Part shown: piece after piece, positions 16,866 to 24,749 of the stretch
How positions within the stretch are numbered: position 1 is the first letter of the stretch
How the letters are laid out: each line of letters opens with the position of its first letter
DNA from: a virus
Length of the DNA: 64,000 bases
IMG/VR virus record: IMGVR_UViG_3300027763_000039
Coordinates: 1-64,000 of that record
Direction: 5' to 3' (one strand)
The notes under the pieces: model-generated
Database searches by the model: none
Seen by the model: the letters and a program-made list of their open reading frames with translations, nothing else
What the model was told of the DNA's origin: nothing
Program-made: the position numbers and the translations under genes

Positions 16866-19058
16866 ATGTCTGCTATTCAAGAATTGCAAAATTATACCTT
16901 TGTTAGTAAGTATGCTCGTTGGCTAGAAGATAAGAATCGCAGAGAAACATGGAAGGAAGCAGTAGACAGAGTGCGACAAATGATGCACTCTAAATATGAT
17001 GAGTTTGGAGTAGCAGAAGATATTGATTGGGCATATGATATGATGTATAAGAAGAAAGTTCTTGGTAGTCAAAGAGCCCTTCAGTTCGGTGGAGACCCTA
17101 TTCTAAAGCGTCATGCTAAAATTTATAATTGCACAGCTAGTTACTGTGATCGTTTAAGATTTTTTCAAGAATGTTTTTGGTTACTATTGTGTGGTTCTGG
17201 CACTGGCTTTAGTGTTCAGAAACATCATGTTTCCAAACTGTCCTCTCTAGAACATGACATTACTCAAGACCAAGCTATTAAGTATGTAATAGAAGATAGT
17301 ATTGAAGGATGGGCTAATGCTTTGGGTGTATTATTAAGTTCTTACTTTAGTAAACCAGTAGAAGAATTCAAGCAATATAAGAATACTCATGTAGTATTTG
17401 ACTATTCAAATATCAGACCAAAAGGTTCTCCACTAGGATCTGGAGTAGGTAAAGCTCCGGGATATGAGCCATTAGCTAATGGTCTAGAAAAAATTCGCAC
17501 TCTATTAGATAAGTGTATTGCCAATGGGCAAAAGAAACTTCGTCCTATTGATGCTTATGATATCGTGATGCACAGTAGTGATGCTGTATTATCTGGCGGT
17601 GTTCGTAGAAGTGCTTCGTTAGCATTGTTTAGTCATGACGATGAAGAAATGGCTAAGGCTAAGACAGGTAATTGGTACATGGAGAATCCACAAAGAGCAC
17701 GAAGCAACAACTCTGCTCTACTTCTAAAAAGTGAAACTACCTTTGAAGAATTTGCTGGACTAATGCAATCTGTTAAAGAGTTTGGCGAACCGGGCTTTAT
17801 CTGGAGCGAATCAACAGAGATGATTTTTAATCCCTGTGTTGAAATTGGTATGTGGCCTATTGATGAGAGCACAGGTAAGAGTGGATGGCAAGGTTGTAAT
17901 CTTTCTACTATTAATTGTTCTAGTGTTGTTGACGAAGAAGATTTTTATGAAAGATGTAAGGCTGCTACAATAATAGGTACTTTACAAGCTGGTTTTACTA
18001 AAATAGAATATCTTGGTAAAACTAGTGAAAATATTTTTGAGAGAGAAGCTTTACTAGGAGTATCTTTAACTGGTACTATGGAGAAGCATGATCTTGTGCT
18101 TACAGAAAAGACATTAACCAAGGGTGCTAAGATTGCTGTTGATACAAATAAGCAGATTTCTAAAAAAATCAATATTAATCAAGCAGCTAGAGTTACGTGT
18201 TTAAAGCCGGAAGGTACATCAAGTAGTATGTTGGGAACATCCTCTGGCATCCACCCACACCACGCCAAACGCTATATACGCCATGTACAGGCCAACATTT
18301 TAGAAGCACCATACCAACACTTCAAGAAAGTAAACCCACAAGCCTGCGAGAAATCGTCGTGGTCTGCAAATAATACTGATGAAGTAGTTAAATTTCCAAT
18401 AGAAGTACCAGATGGTGCTAAGTTGAGAAATCAATTACCAGCAGTAGAAATGCTCTCTGTTGTAAAAGATACTCAGAAGAACTGGGTTCATTCTGGAAAG
18501 AATAGGTCATTATGTACACAGGAATATTTGAGTCATAATGTTAGCAATACTGTAACAGTCAAACCAGATGAATGGGACGCTGTAACAAAGTATATCTACG
18601 ACAATAGAAAATATTTTGCTGGCATATCTTTAATTCCTCAAAGTGGAGATAAAGATTATCCACAAGCTCCATTCACTACTGTTTATACTAGTAGAGAAAT
18701 TGTTAAGGAATATGGCGATGCTGCTTTATGGTGTTCTGGTTTGATTGAACTAGGCTTAAATGCTTTTAATAATAATCTATGGGCAGCTTGTGATTATGTC
18801 AGTTTAAATCAAGCCAAAGAGGATGATGATGAAAACAAACAAAAATTTATCACAAAAATGAAAAATTTCGCTGGTAAGTATTTTGATGGAGATACTAGAA
18901 GACTAACCTATTGTATGAAAGATGTATACAATTGGAAAATCTATTGTGATCTCTATAATAGTTTTCAAAAGGTGGATTATACTCAGTTATTAGAAACAGA
19001 AGACAATACCGCTGGCATAGAAGAAATTAGCTGCGCTGGTGGAGCTTGTTTACTGTAA
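16866..19058 (+). CDS. nrdJ: Class II (adenosylcobalamin-dependent) ribonucleoside-triphosphate reductase
   Basis: This encodes 730 residues, close to the usual size of monomeric class II enzymes. It reduces ribonucleotides to deoxyribonucleotides using coenzyme B12 and needs no oxygen. Cys89 (YNCTASYCD) fits the first redox Cys. Cys324 in FNPCVEIG fits the radical-bearing Cys, with the catalytic Asn and Glu beside it. The C-terminal Cys723 and Cys728 in SCAGGACLL form the shuttle pair. AAGGAG lies six bases before the ATG. No cobalamin riboswitch is visible in the 47-base gap upstream. Together with the dNMP kinase and dCMP deaminase it supplies phage DNA synthesis. Confidence 0.93.
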   Translation: MSAIQELQNYTFVSKYARWLEDKNRRETWKEAVDRVRQMMHSKYDEFGVAEDIDWAYDMMYKKKVLGSQRALQFGGDPILKRHAKIYNCTASYCDRLRFFQECFWLLLCGSGTGFSVQKHHVSKLSSLEHDITQDQAIKYVIEDSIEGWANALGVLLSSYFSKPVEEFKQYKNTHVVFDYSNIRPKGSPLGSGVGKAPGYEPLANGLEKIRTLLDKCIANGQKKLRPIDAYDIVMHSSDAVLSGGVRRSASLALFSHDDEEMAKAKTGNWYMENPQRARSNNSALLLKSETTFEEFAGLMQSVKEFGEPGFIWSESTEMIFNPCVEIGMWPIDESTGKSGWQGCNLSTINCSSVVDEEDFYERCKAATIIGTLQAGFTKIEYLGKTSENIFEREALLGVSLTGTMEKHDLVLTEKTLTKGAKIAVDTNKQISKKININQAARVTCLKPEGTSSSMLGTSSGIHPHHAKRYIRHVQANILEAPYQHFKKVNPQACEKSSWSANNTDEVVKFPIEVPDGAKLRNQLPAVEMLSVVKDTQKNWVHSGKNRSLCTQEYLSHNVSNTVTVKPDEWDAVTKYIYDNRKYFAGISLIPQSGDKDYPQAPFTTVYTSREIVKEYGDAALWCSGLIELGLNAFNNNLWAACDYVSLNQAKEDDDENKQKFITKMKNFAGKYFDGDTRRLTYCMKDVYNWKIYCDLYNSFQKVDYTQLLETEDNTAGIEEISCAGGACLL

Positions 19059-19176
19059 ATCTTTAACGGTCAATTAATAAGTATCTACTAATTGTTTACT
19101 ATAATAATAGTTGCTATATGGTGTATTATTAGGTAACTTGGGATCTCTATTCCATATAATAGCTAAAGGGTAAGCC
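19059..19176. other. Longest intergenic gap in the window
   Basis: This is 118 bases of AT-rich sequence between the RNR gene and phoH. TATATGG (19115-19121) and CCATATA (19152-19158) could pair across a 30-base loop. TATAAT at 19100-19105 has no convincing -35. AAAGGG near 19166 may be the phoH ribosome binding site. There is no U-run terminator and no sign of a gene. Some regulatory role is plausible but unproven. Confidence 0.3.
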
Positions 19177-19905
19177 TTGAGAAAAAATAAAACCACCAAG
19201 AAAAGGTCCAAGGTCATAGATGCTACTAAAGAACTCCCCATCCCAGAAATTTACCGAAATAGGCTAAAACCCAGATCAGAAAATCAGAAACAATACATCA
19301 GAGATATAGCAGAAAATGTTATTACATTCTGCCAAGGAGTTGCTGGTAGTGGCAAAACCCATATCGCTGTAGGTATGGCTTTAGAATACTTACTGGACGA
19401 CAAGGTTAAAAAAATTATTATTACCAGACCAGTAGTTGAATCAGGAGAAAAGATTGGATATCTGCCCGGAACAGCAGAAGAAAAATTACACCCTTATCTA
19501 TTACCATTATTAGATGAAGTTAATCACTTCATACCTACTGCTAAGTATGCTAGTCTAAAAACTAATAATAAAATAGAGATCGTTCCACTTGGATTAATGA
19601 GAGGTCGTAATTTTCATAATGCTTTTATCGTTGCAGATGAATGCCAAAATGCTTCGTATGATCAACTTAAAATGTTACTCACAAGAATTGGAACTAATAG
19701 TAAAATGGTATTAACTGGTGACGTTAGTCAATCAGATTTACATAGACATATGCAAGGCGGCTTTTGGTCAATGACAAATGCTCTAGCTGATATTGAGGGC
19801 ATTGCTGTAGCTAGACTAGAAGCATCAGACATCGTAAGAAATCCAATTATCGGGAAAATTATCGGAAGACTAGACAACTACGAAAAAGATGCAACCTCAA
19901 AATAG
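19177..19905 (+). CDS. phoH: PhoH-like P-loop ATPase
   Basis: This encodes 242 residues and starts at TTG. The ATP-binding loop is CQGVAGSGKTHIAVG (about residues 52-64). PhoH signatures IITRPVVESGEKIGYLPG, LGLMRGRNFHNAFIVADECQNA and VLTGDVSQSD all follow in order. PhoH-family proteins are common in phages as auxiliary genes, and their exact activity (ATPase, possibly RNA-related) is unsettled. It overlaps the HNH nuclease gene by 17 bases. Confidence 0.88.
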   Translation: MRKNKTTKKRSKVIDATKELPIPEIYRNRLKPRSENQKQYIRDIAENVITFCQGVAGSGKTHIAVGMALEYLLDDKVKKIIITRPVVESGEKIGYLPGTAEEKLHPYLLPLLDEVNHFIPTAKYASLKTNNKIEIVPLGLMRGRNFHNAFIVADECQNASYDQLKMLLTRIGTNSKMVLTGDVSQSDLHRHMQGGFWSMTNALADIEGIAVARLEASDIVRNPIIGKIIGRLDNYEKDATSK

Positions 19906-20470
19906 TAGATGCTTAATTTTAAACGCTGATTACACTCCACTCGGTATTATCTCTTGGAAAAGAGCATTAGTGTGGTCGTATAGACATGATGAGAATTCTC
20001 ATGTTGGGGTAGAAATTATAGATTTTTATAAGAACGACTATATCTGTGGTGCTAACAATAAAAAAATACCAATACCAGCAGTAGTTAAAACAGCAAAATA
20101 TTTTCGTTTAAATCATCAGGGTGTTAATTTTTCTAGGAAGAATCTATTCATTAGAGACAATTATAGCTGTCAATATTGCGGATGCGAAAAAGACATTAAT
20201 CAATTAACTTATGATCATGTTATTCCTAAGTCTGTTTGGAATAAAAATATAGGTTCTCCAACTTGTTGGACCAATATTGTTACAGCTTGTGTTGAGTGTA
20301 ATCGTAGAAAAGGAAATAGAACACCAAAAGAGGCTAATATGCCCCTTAGAAATTTGCCTATAGTGCCAAATAAAAGTGCAAAGTACTTGCCAGTAAGAGG
20401 ACTGCTTCTTAAGATAAGATCAGATATTCCAGATGAGTGGACTGTATATTTACCAGAGTCATATTTATAA
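19889..20470 (+). CDS. HNH endonuclease
   Basis: This encodes 193 residues. The N-terminus CLILNADYTPLGIISWKRAL is typical of a common phage and bacterial HNH subgroup. The nuclease core has two zinc-binding pairs, CQYCG near residue 92 and CVECNRRKGNRTP near residue 132. These surround the catalytic LTYDHVIPKS. It could be a replication-linked nuclease, a homing nuclease or a packaging helper. It lies between phoH and a zinc ribbon gene, overlapping both. Confidence 0.85.
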   Translation: MQPQNSRCLILNADYTPLGIISWKRALVWSYRHDENSHVGVEIIDFYKNDYICGANNKKIPIPAVVKTAKYFRLNHQGVNFSRKNLFIRDNYSCQYCGCEKDINQLTYDHVIPKSVWNKNIGSPTCWTNIVTACVECNRRKGNRTPKEANMPLRNLPIVPNKSAKYLPVRGLLLKIRSDIPDEWTVYLPESYL

Positions 20471-20823
20471 TGCCTTGCTATACATATTTTTGCGATAATT
20501 GTGAAACAAAATTTGAACTTGTATCTAGTATAAAAGACTACACAGAACACCCCAAGTGTACAAGCTGCAATAAACCTCACGCCCATAGATTATATCAAGA
20601 AGACTTAATCACTCTTAATACTTCTATTAAGAAAAGTGATAGTGAACTCAAGACAATAGGGGACATAGCTAATCGTAATAGAGACAGACTTAGCGAAGAC
20701 CACAAGTCTCACTTAAATGCCCAACATAATTCTTATAAAGAAGAAACTTCTCAGAAAGAATTACCATCAGGCATGTCTAGAATCAAAAAGCCAACAGTTA
20801 AATATCGCTGGACAAAAGACTAA
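20470..20823 (+). CDS. FmdB-type zinc ribbon protein
   Basis: This encodes 117 residues when started at the ATG overlapping the HNH stop (TAATG). MPCYTYFCDNCETKFE, with a later KCTSCNKP, gives a four-cysteine zinc ribbon (Cys8, Cys11, Cys30, Cys33), like small FmdB regulatory proteins (MPxYxYxCxxC). The rest is charged and probably disordered, ending in SRIKKPTVKYRWTKD. A nucleic-acid or protein-binding regulator is a reasonable guess. Confidence 0.7.
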   Translation: MPCYTYFCDNCETKFELVSSIKDYTEHPKCTSCNKPHAHRLYQEDLITLNTSIKKSDSELKTIGDIANRNRDRLSEDHKSHLNAQHNSYKEETSQKELPSGMSRIKKPTVKYRWTKD

Positions 20824-20838
20824 CTAAAGGAAATGTTA

Positions 20839-21234
20839 ATGGATAATTTTATTTTTAATCCTACAAGTAAATTTACTGAAGAAACGATACAACAAGAAAC
20901 ATCAGCAGAACTTTTTACTGTATCTGGTAAAGAAGACTTTTTAGATGGAGAACGTAATCCACAACTCAAGTCAGAGTCAGAGGAAGTTTTTGCCAGAAGA
21001 ATTCTTAGAAAAGATGGTTCAATTAAATATAGTGTTAGACTTAGCAATACAGGAAAACTATTTAACCCACTATCTATTTATGGTCAAGAACAAAATCATA
21101 GTTTCTTGAATAGGGTTTGTAGATCAAATAGCAAGTTCAAAGAAGTCAATGAAAAAACTTTTAATTGGTATGTGAAATTTCTAAAAACAAAAAATGTAGC
21201 ATGGTTAAACAATGCTGAAAGGGAGAATGAATAA
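20839..21234 (+). CDS. Hypothetical phage protein
   Basis: This encodes 131 residues. I chose ATG 20839 rather than 20833 because AAAGGA then lies seven bases upstream instead of one. The protein is charged, with FARRILRKDGSIKYSVRLSNTGKLFNPLSIYG in the middle and KFKEVNEKTFNWYVKFLKTKN near the end. There are no membrane segments or metal motifs. The family is not recognised. It sits in the RNR-to-recombinase stretch and overlaps the next start. Confidence 0.55.
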   Translation: MDNFIFNPTSKFTEETIQQETSAELFTVSGKEDFLDGERNPQLKSESEEVFARRILRKDGSIKYSVRLSNTGKLFNPLSIYGQEQNHSFLNRVCRSNSKFKEVNEKTFNWYVKFLKTKNVAWLNNAERENE

Positions 21235-21578
21235 TGGCAAGAATTAATAAGATGCAAAAGTACGCTGCTCTATGGCTTAATAGTCAGGGATGGGATTTGA
21301 CTAAAATAGCAAATGAGTTATCTCTTACAAATAGTCAGGTCAAGAATGTTGTTGAAAATCCAGAAGTAACAGCAGCCGCAGCTATAAAAACTGTTTCTTC
21401 TCCTATGGGTCAGTCTCCTTCCAAGAATTTAATGATAAATGAAAGTCCAGGAAAGAGAAGTGTTTCTATTATGACGAAAGAAGCCTCTGCTCTAAACGAT
21501 GAGCTTAAAAAGAAATCTCCTCCACCAGTTTCCTCAAAAATTCAACAAGGTATTTTTAGACCATCAGAAAATAAGTAA
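21234..21578 (+). CDS. Small protein with helix-turn-helix-like N-terminus
   Basis: This encodes 114 residues. The segment KYAALWLNSQGWDLTKIANELSLTNSQVKNVVEN (about residues 9-42) reads like a helix-turn-helix, with LTKIANELSLTNSQV as the core. The remainder is Ser/Pro/Lys-rich and probably disordered (KKKSPPPVSSKIQ). It may bind DNA or a replication partner. It starts in a TAATGG overlap with the gene before. Confidence 0.5.
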   Translation: MARINKMQKYAALWLNSQGWDLTKIANELSLTNSQVKNVVENPEVTAAAAIKTVSSPMGQSPSKNLMINESPGKRSVSIMTKEASALNDELKKKSPPPVSSKIQQGIFRPSENK

Positions 21579-21581
21579 AAC

Positions 21582-22031
21582 ATGAATACAGAAGAAACTA
21601 AATATACAGAAAAAGATATTTCTCCAATTGATCAAATATTTGAAAGACTAACCTCCGAAGAAAAGCAACTGCTAGAAAAAATCAATAAAAAAGTAGTTGA
21701 AGAGTTAGACAAAATTAGGGAAGATCAATTCAAACACCTAGATGATGAACCAGATGCTCCAATAGACTTTTCTGATAAACACCCAGAGATTATACACAAA
21801 AAACACCTATCCTCTTTTCCTCATGAGATCACAGTATATGTCAAGGCTGAAGTTACTGAGATAGACGATAAAGGCTATTTGAAGGATGTAAAAGATTTAT
21901 TTGAAAAGTATTATCATATTCCTGTCAAAGCCAAAGAAGACTATAAGATACATATAGAGAAATTCTTTGAAAAATTTCATAGTTCTCTGGAAATATCTTG
22001 TCAGGAAATTCAAAAAGAAAAACAACAGTAA
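21582..22031 (+). CDS. Hypothetical acidic protein
   Basis: This encodes 149 residues, rich in Glu, Lys and Asp. The N-terminal third is helical (FERLTSEEKQLLEKINKKVVEELDKI). A middle beta-like part reads HEITVYVKAEVTEIDDKGYLKDV and is followed by charged helices. There are no recognised motifs. It sits between the helix-turn-helix-like gene and another unknown gene ahead of the recombinase. Confidence 0.5.
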   Translation: MNTEETKYTEKDISPIDQIFERLTSEEKQLLEKINKKVVEELDKIREDQFKHLDDEPDAPIDFSDKHPEIIHKKHLSSFPHEITVYVKAEVTEIDDKGYLKDVKDLFEKYYHIPVKAKEDYKIHIEKFFEKFHSSLEISCQEIQKEKQQ

Positions 22032-22036
22032 TATTG

Positions 22037-22453
22037 ATGATAGAAAAATATCCATCAAAGTATTCTAATGGCAAGGAAGTGTCTGCTGCCCAATTCATTA
22101 CAGAGATCATCTGTGAACGAAAAGCCCAAAAAGATAAAGAAGATCTTCATTATAGGTTTTGGGTACATAAAAAATGGGCTGCTTTTTATAGAAATCAGAT
22201 AGGGTCTGCTCATAAATTGCTGAAACAGTATGATCCAAAAGCAATTGTAAGAGCATTGAATACTGATCAAGGGAAAAAAATCTATTCTTTGCGAGCCCCT
22301 CACCTTGGGGCTATGATAGAACAACAAGACCAATTGATTCAACAGGAAAATGTTATTCTAACAAAACCTATTGAAAGAAAAGATACAGTGGTATTTGGTA
22401 ATAGTCAACCAGTAGCAAAAAACATAATTTCCAAATTAAAGGATCTAGACTAA
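22037..22453 (+). CDS. Hypothetical protein next to the recombinase
   Basis: This encodes 138 residues from ATG 22037, which follows the previous stop by five bases. The upstream in-frame ATG at 21998 lies inside the earlier gene. The N-terminal part contains VSAAQFITEIICERKAQ and LHYRFWVHKKWAAFYRNQIG, followed by YDPKAIVRALNTDQGKKIYSLRAPHL. That pattern suggests a helical DNA-associated domain. The stop overlaps the recombinase start. The function is unknown. Confidence 0.55.
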   Translation: MIEKYPSKYSNGKEVSAAQFITEIICERKAQKDKEDLHYRFWVHKKWAAFYRNQIGSAHKLLKQYDPKAIVRALNTDQGKKIYSLRAPHLGAMIEQQDQLIQQENVILTKPIERKDTVVFGNSQPVAKNIISKLKDLD

Positions 22454-23478
22454 TGAGTTTGAAAGAAGATGTCATTAAAAATTTTGGTAATGAAATCATG
22501 CTCACGGCAAGTGCCGTTGTGGACAAGAAACTTATTACTATTCCTGTGAGTCCTTCACTTGACATTATTTTAAATGGTGGTGTCCCAGAAGGAAGTTTTA
22601 TGATATTCACCGGACAACCCAAATGCGGCAAGACCACAACATCCCTAGACTTTGCTGCCACAGCACAGAGACCAGAATACGCTTATCAGGGATTCAAAGA
22701 AGGTAGAGAGGTGTACTACCTTAACATCGAAGGTAGATTAAAGAAAAGAGATCTAGAAGGAATTCCAGGATTGAATCTAGATAGGTTTCACGTTATTGGT
22801 TCACAACAAGGTAAGATTCTCCATGCAGAAGAATATCTTCAAATCGGAGAAAGAATCATTAATGAAATTCCGGGATGTATTCTCATCATAGACTCCTATT
22901 CTGCACTATGTACTGAAACAGAAATCACGTCTGATATGAATAAGATGCAAAGAGCCGATGGTGCTAAATTATTAGCCAAGTTTTGCAGGAAGGTGGCGAA
23001 TGTTATTCCTGTAAACAGAAATATTGTTATTGGTATTACTCATCTTATGGGTAATCCCGGCACCGGTCACGTTGAATGGAAAGAAAAAAGTGGTCAGGCT
23101 ATTGCTTACCAAACAGACATTAAGCTAAGGGCTCAATTTCATAGAGCTTGGAAAATTGGTTCAGCAGAAGATGGGCAGCAAATTGGTCAAGAAATTCAGT
23201 GGCAAGTGGTATGCTCTGCATTGGGTGCTCCCGGTGGAACTATTACTAGTTATCTAAGATATGGTCAAGGTATTGATAAGCAGATGGAATTACTTATGTT
23301 GGCTGTTGATATTGGTCTTATTCAAAAGGGTGGTGCTTGGTACACCCTAACATCTGTGACGGATAAACCTAAATTTCAAGGAACAGAAAAAGTCAGACAA
23401 TATCTGGTTGATCATCCTGATGTATATGTAAGTTTACTGGAACAAGTTAAGGAAACGATGGGCATTAAATGCAAATAA
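22453..23478 (+). CDS. recA: RecA/UvsX-like recombinase
   Basis: This encodes 341 residues, the expected size for RecA-type strand-exchange proteins. Walker A is IFTGQPKCGKTTTSLD near residues 51-64. VYYLNIEGRLKKRD and Walker B CILIIDSYSALCTE follow. The later NIVIGITHLMGNPGTG and KSGQAIAYQTDIKLRA resemble the RecA loop region. It likely drives recombination-dependent replication and repair together with SSB and the RecB-like nuclease. It overlaps the Vsr-like nuclease gene by 10 bases. Confidence 0.88.
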   Translation: MSLKEDVIKNFGNEIMLTASAVVDKKLITIPVSPSLDIILNGGVPEGSFMIFTGQPKCGKTTTSLDFAATAQRPEYAYQGFKEGREVYYLNIEGRLKKRDLEGIPGLNLDRFHVIGSQQGKILHAEEYLQIGERIINEIPGCILIIDSYSALCTETEITSDMNKMQRADGAKLLAKFCRKVANVIPVNRNIVIGITHLMGNPGTGHVEWKEKSGQAIAYQTDIKLRAQFHRAWKIGSAEDGQQIGQEIQWQVVCSALGAPGGTITSYLRYGQGIDKQMELLMLAVDIGLIQKGGAWYTLTSVTDKPKFQGTEKVRQYLVDHPDVYVSLLEQVKETMGIKCK

Positions 23479-23888
23479 AAGATCTCGACGGCAACCTTTG
23501 TCATTGGCAACTTATTGGGGGGATCGCTCATGGCAAGGCTAAAAACAAATCGGCCTTGCATTTGCTTGCTAGAGACTTAGTACATAAGTGCTTCCCCACG
23601 ATGCAAGTTCTTGAGGAAGTACCAATTCCTCTTAGAAGGTCGGAGACTTTATATTTAGATTTCTATATACCCCTATTAAAAAGAACAATAGAGGTTCATG
23701 GAGAACAGCACTATAAATTTGTGCCATTTTATCATAACACCTTACTTGGGTTTGTTAAGCACAAAAAAAGAGATCAAGAGAAGCAGGAGTGGTGTGAAAC
23801 AAATGGTATAACTTATATTGAGTTACCATTTAATGAGGATGTAGAAGCGTGGTCTAATAGGATTAAAAATGAGCAACAAAACAGCTAA
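23469..23888 (+). CDS. PD-(D/E)XK endonuclease, Vsr/DUF559-like
   Basis: This encodes 139 residues. The nuclease core reads LYLDFYIPLLKRTIEVHGEQHY, in which Asp and Glu are likely metal ligands. KRDQEKQEWCETNGITYIELPFNED completes a Vsr-like fold. Enzymes of this group nick or cut DNA, and some belong to homing nucleases. The ten-base overlap with the recombinase suggests shared expression and perhaps a processing role in recombination. Confidence 0.75.
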   Translation: MQIKDLDGNLCHWQLIGGIAHGKAKNKSALHLLARDLVHKCFPTMQVLEEVPIPLRRSETLYLDFYIPLLKRTIEVHGEQHYKFVPFYHNTLLGFVKHKKRDQEKQEWCETNGITYIELPFNEDVEAWSNRIKNEQQNS

Positions 23889-24363
23889 AGAAGAATTACA
23901 AGATTGGGATAATCTATTAGATGAATACGAAAATCATCTAGGGTTGCCAAGGTATGCTGCTGGAGGTTTACCAGAAGCAGAATTAAATAGTTATCTTTCT
24001 ATGAATAGAGATGAACTAGAAAAGTTAACGCCAGAAGATTGTGGGCAAATTTCTTATAGACTAGCACAGTTTTCTTTTCATGTTCAACGAACTATTAATA
24101 GAGAAATAGCCCGATATAACTGGGCAGATGAGACGACAAAGATAGTGATAGCAGACGACATTAATAATTATAAGGGTTATGGATACGTTGAAAAATCTAA
24201 TCAAGCGATTAAACACAATGACAAAGCACAGTCTCTAAACAAGATTAAAATTTATGCAAAACAAAGAACTGATCGTTTGTCATATATAGCTAATTCGATT
24301 AAGAACCTATCAGATATTTTAATTGCTATTCAAAGAATGAAGGTGACCAAACATGGACAATAA
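23869..24363 (+). CDS. Helical phage protein, unknown function
   Basis: This encodes 164 residues, mostly helical, with no membrane or metal motifs. A block GLPRYAAGGLPEAELNSYLSM is followed by LTPEDCGQISYRLAQFSFHVQRTINREIARYNWADE and a C-terminal helix of positive charge. It lies between two nucleic-acid enzymes and overlaps both neighbours, so a replication accessory role is likely. I cannot name the family. Confidence 0.55.
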   Translation: MSNKTAKEELQDWDNLLDEYENHLGLPRYAAGGLPEAELNSYLSMNRDELEKLTPEDCGQISYRLAQFSFHVQRTINREIARYNWADETTKIVIADDINNYKGYGYVEKSNQAIKHNDKAQSLNKIKIYAKQRTDRLSYIANSIKNLSDILIAIQRMKVTKHGQ

Positions 24364-24748
24364 TATTAATCTGGATCCTCAACAAATACAGCAAATGATT
24401 ATGATGCTCCAGGCTATGCTGCCCAAGCAAGATGGTCAGGAATCATCTGGCCAAAGTGACACAAAGAGCAAAAAGAAATCTCCTCGTTCAAACAATAAAA
24501 ATAAGCCAACAATAACAAAGGCTTCTACTAATAAGTTTGATTCTATGATGGAAAAAAGAATGCATATGGAAGACATAGAAATAGATAAAAAATTAATAGT
24601 CCAGCCTCCGGTACCAAGAGCCAGAGCATTCAATCTAGTTAATGTAGTATGTAGAGTTTGTGGAAAAAGAGAAAGCGTGAATCCAGTATTAATTACTGAT
24701 TCTATTGATCGATATAAATGTAACAAATGTTCTGGAGCAGCAGGCTAA
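24353..24748 (+). CDS. Disordered protein with C-terminal zinc ribbon, possibly replisome-linked
   Basis: This encodes 131 residues. The N-terminus is Gln/Met-rich (DPQQIQQMIMMLQAMLP), followed by a low-complexity Ser/Lys linker. The last 35 residues contain CRVCGKRESV and YKCNKCSGAAG, a four-cysteine zinc ribbon. The gene ends two bases before the helicase start, so the two are probably co-expressed. It could be a helicase-loading or DNA-binding adaptor, by position only. Confidence 0.6.
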   Translation: MDNNINLDPQQIQQMIMMLQAMLPKQDGQESSGQSDTKSKKKSPRSNNKNKPTITKASTNKFDSMMEKRMHMEDIEIDKKLIVQPPVPRARAFNLVNVVCRVCGKRESVNPVLITDSIDRYKCNKCSGAAG

Positions 24749-24749
24749 T

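Noticed and set aside
19094-19105. Promoter before phoH
   Set aside because: TATAAT is present but no acceptable -35 lies 16-18 bases upstream, and AT-rich sequence gives this by chance.
20215-20586. 123-residue minus-strand frame under the HNH and zinc ribbon genes
   Set aside because: Both plus-strand genes have clear domain motifs, and the antisense protein has none.
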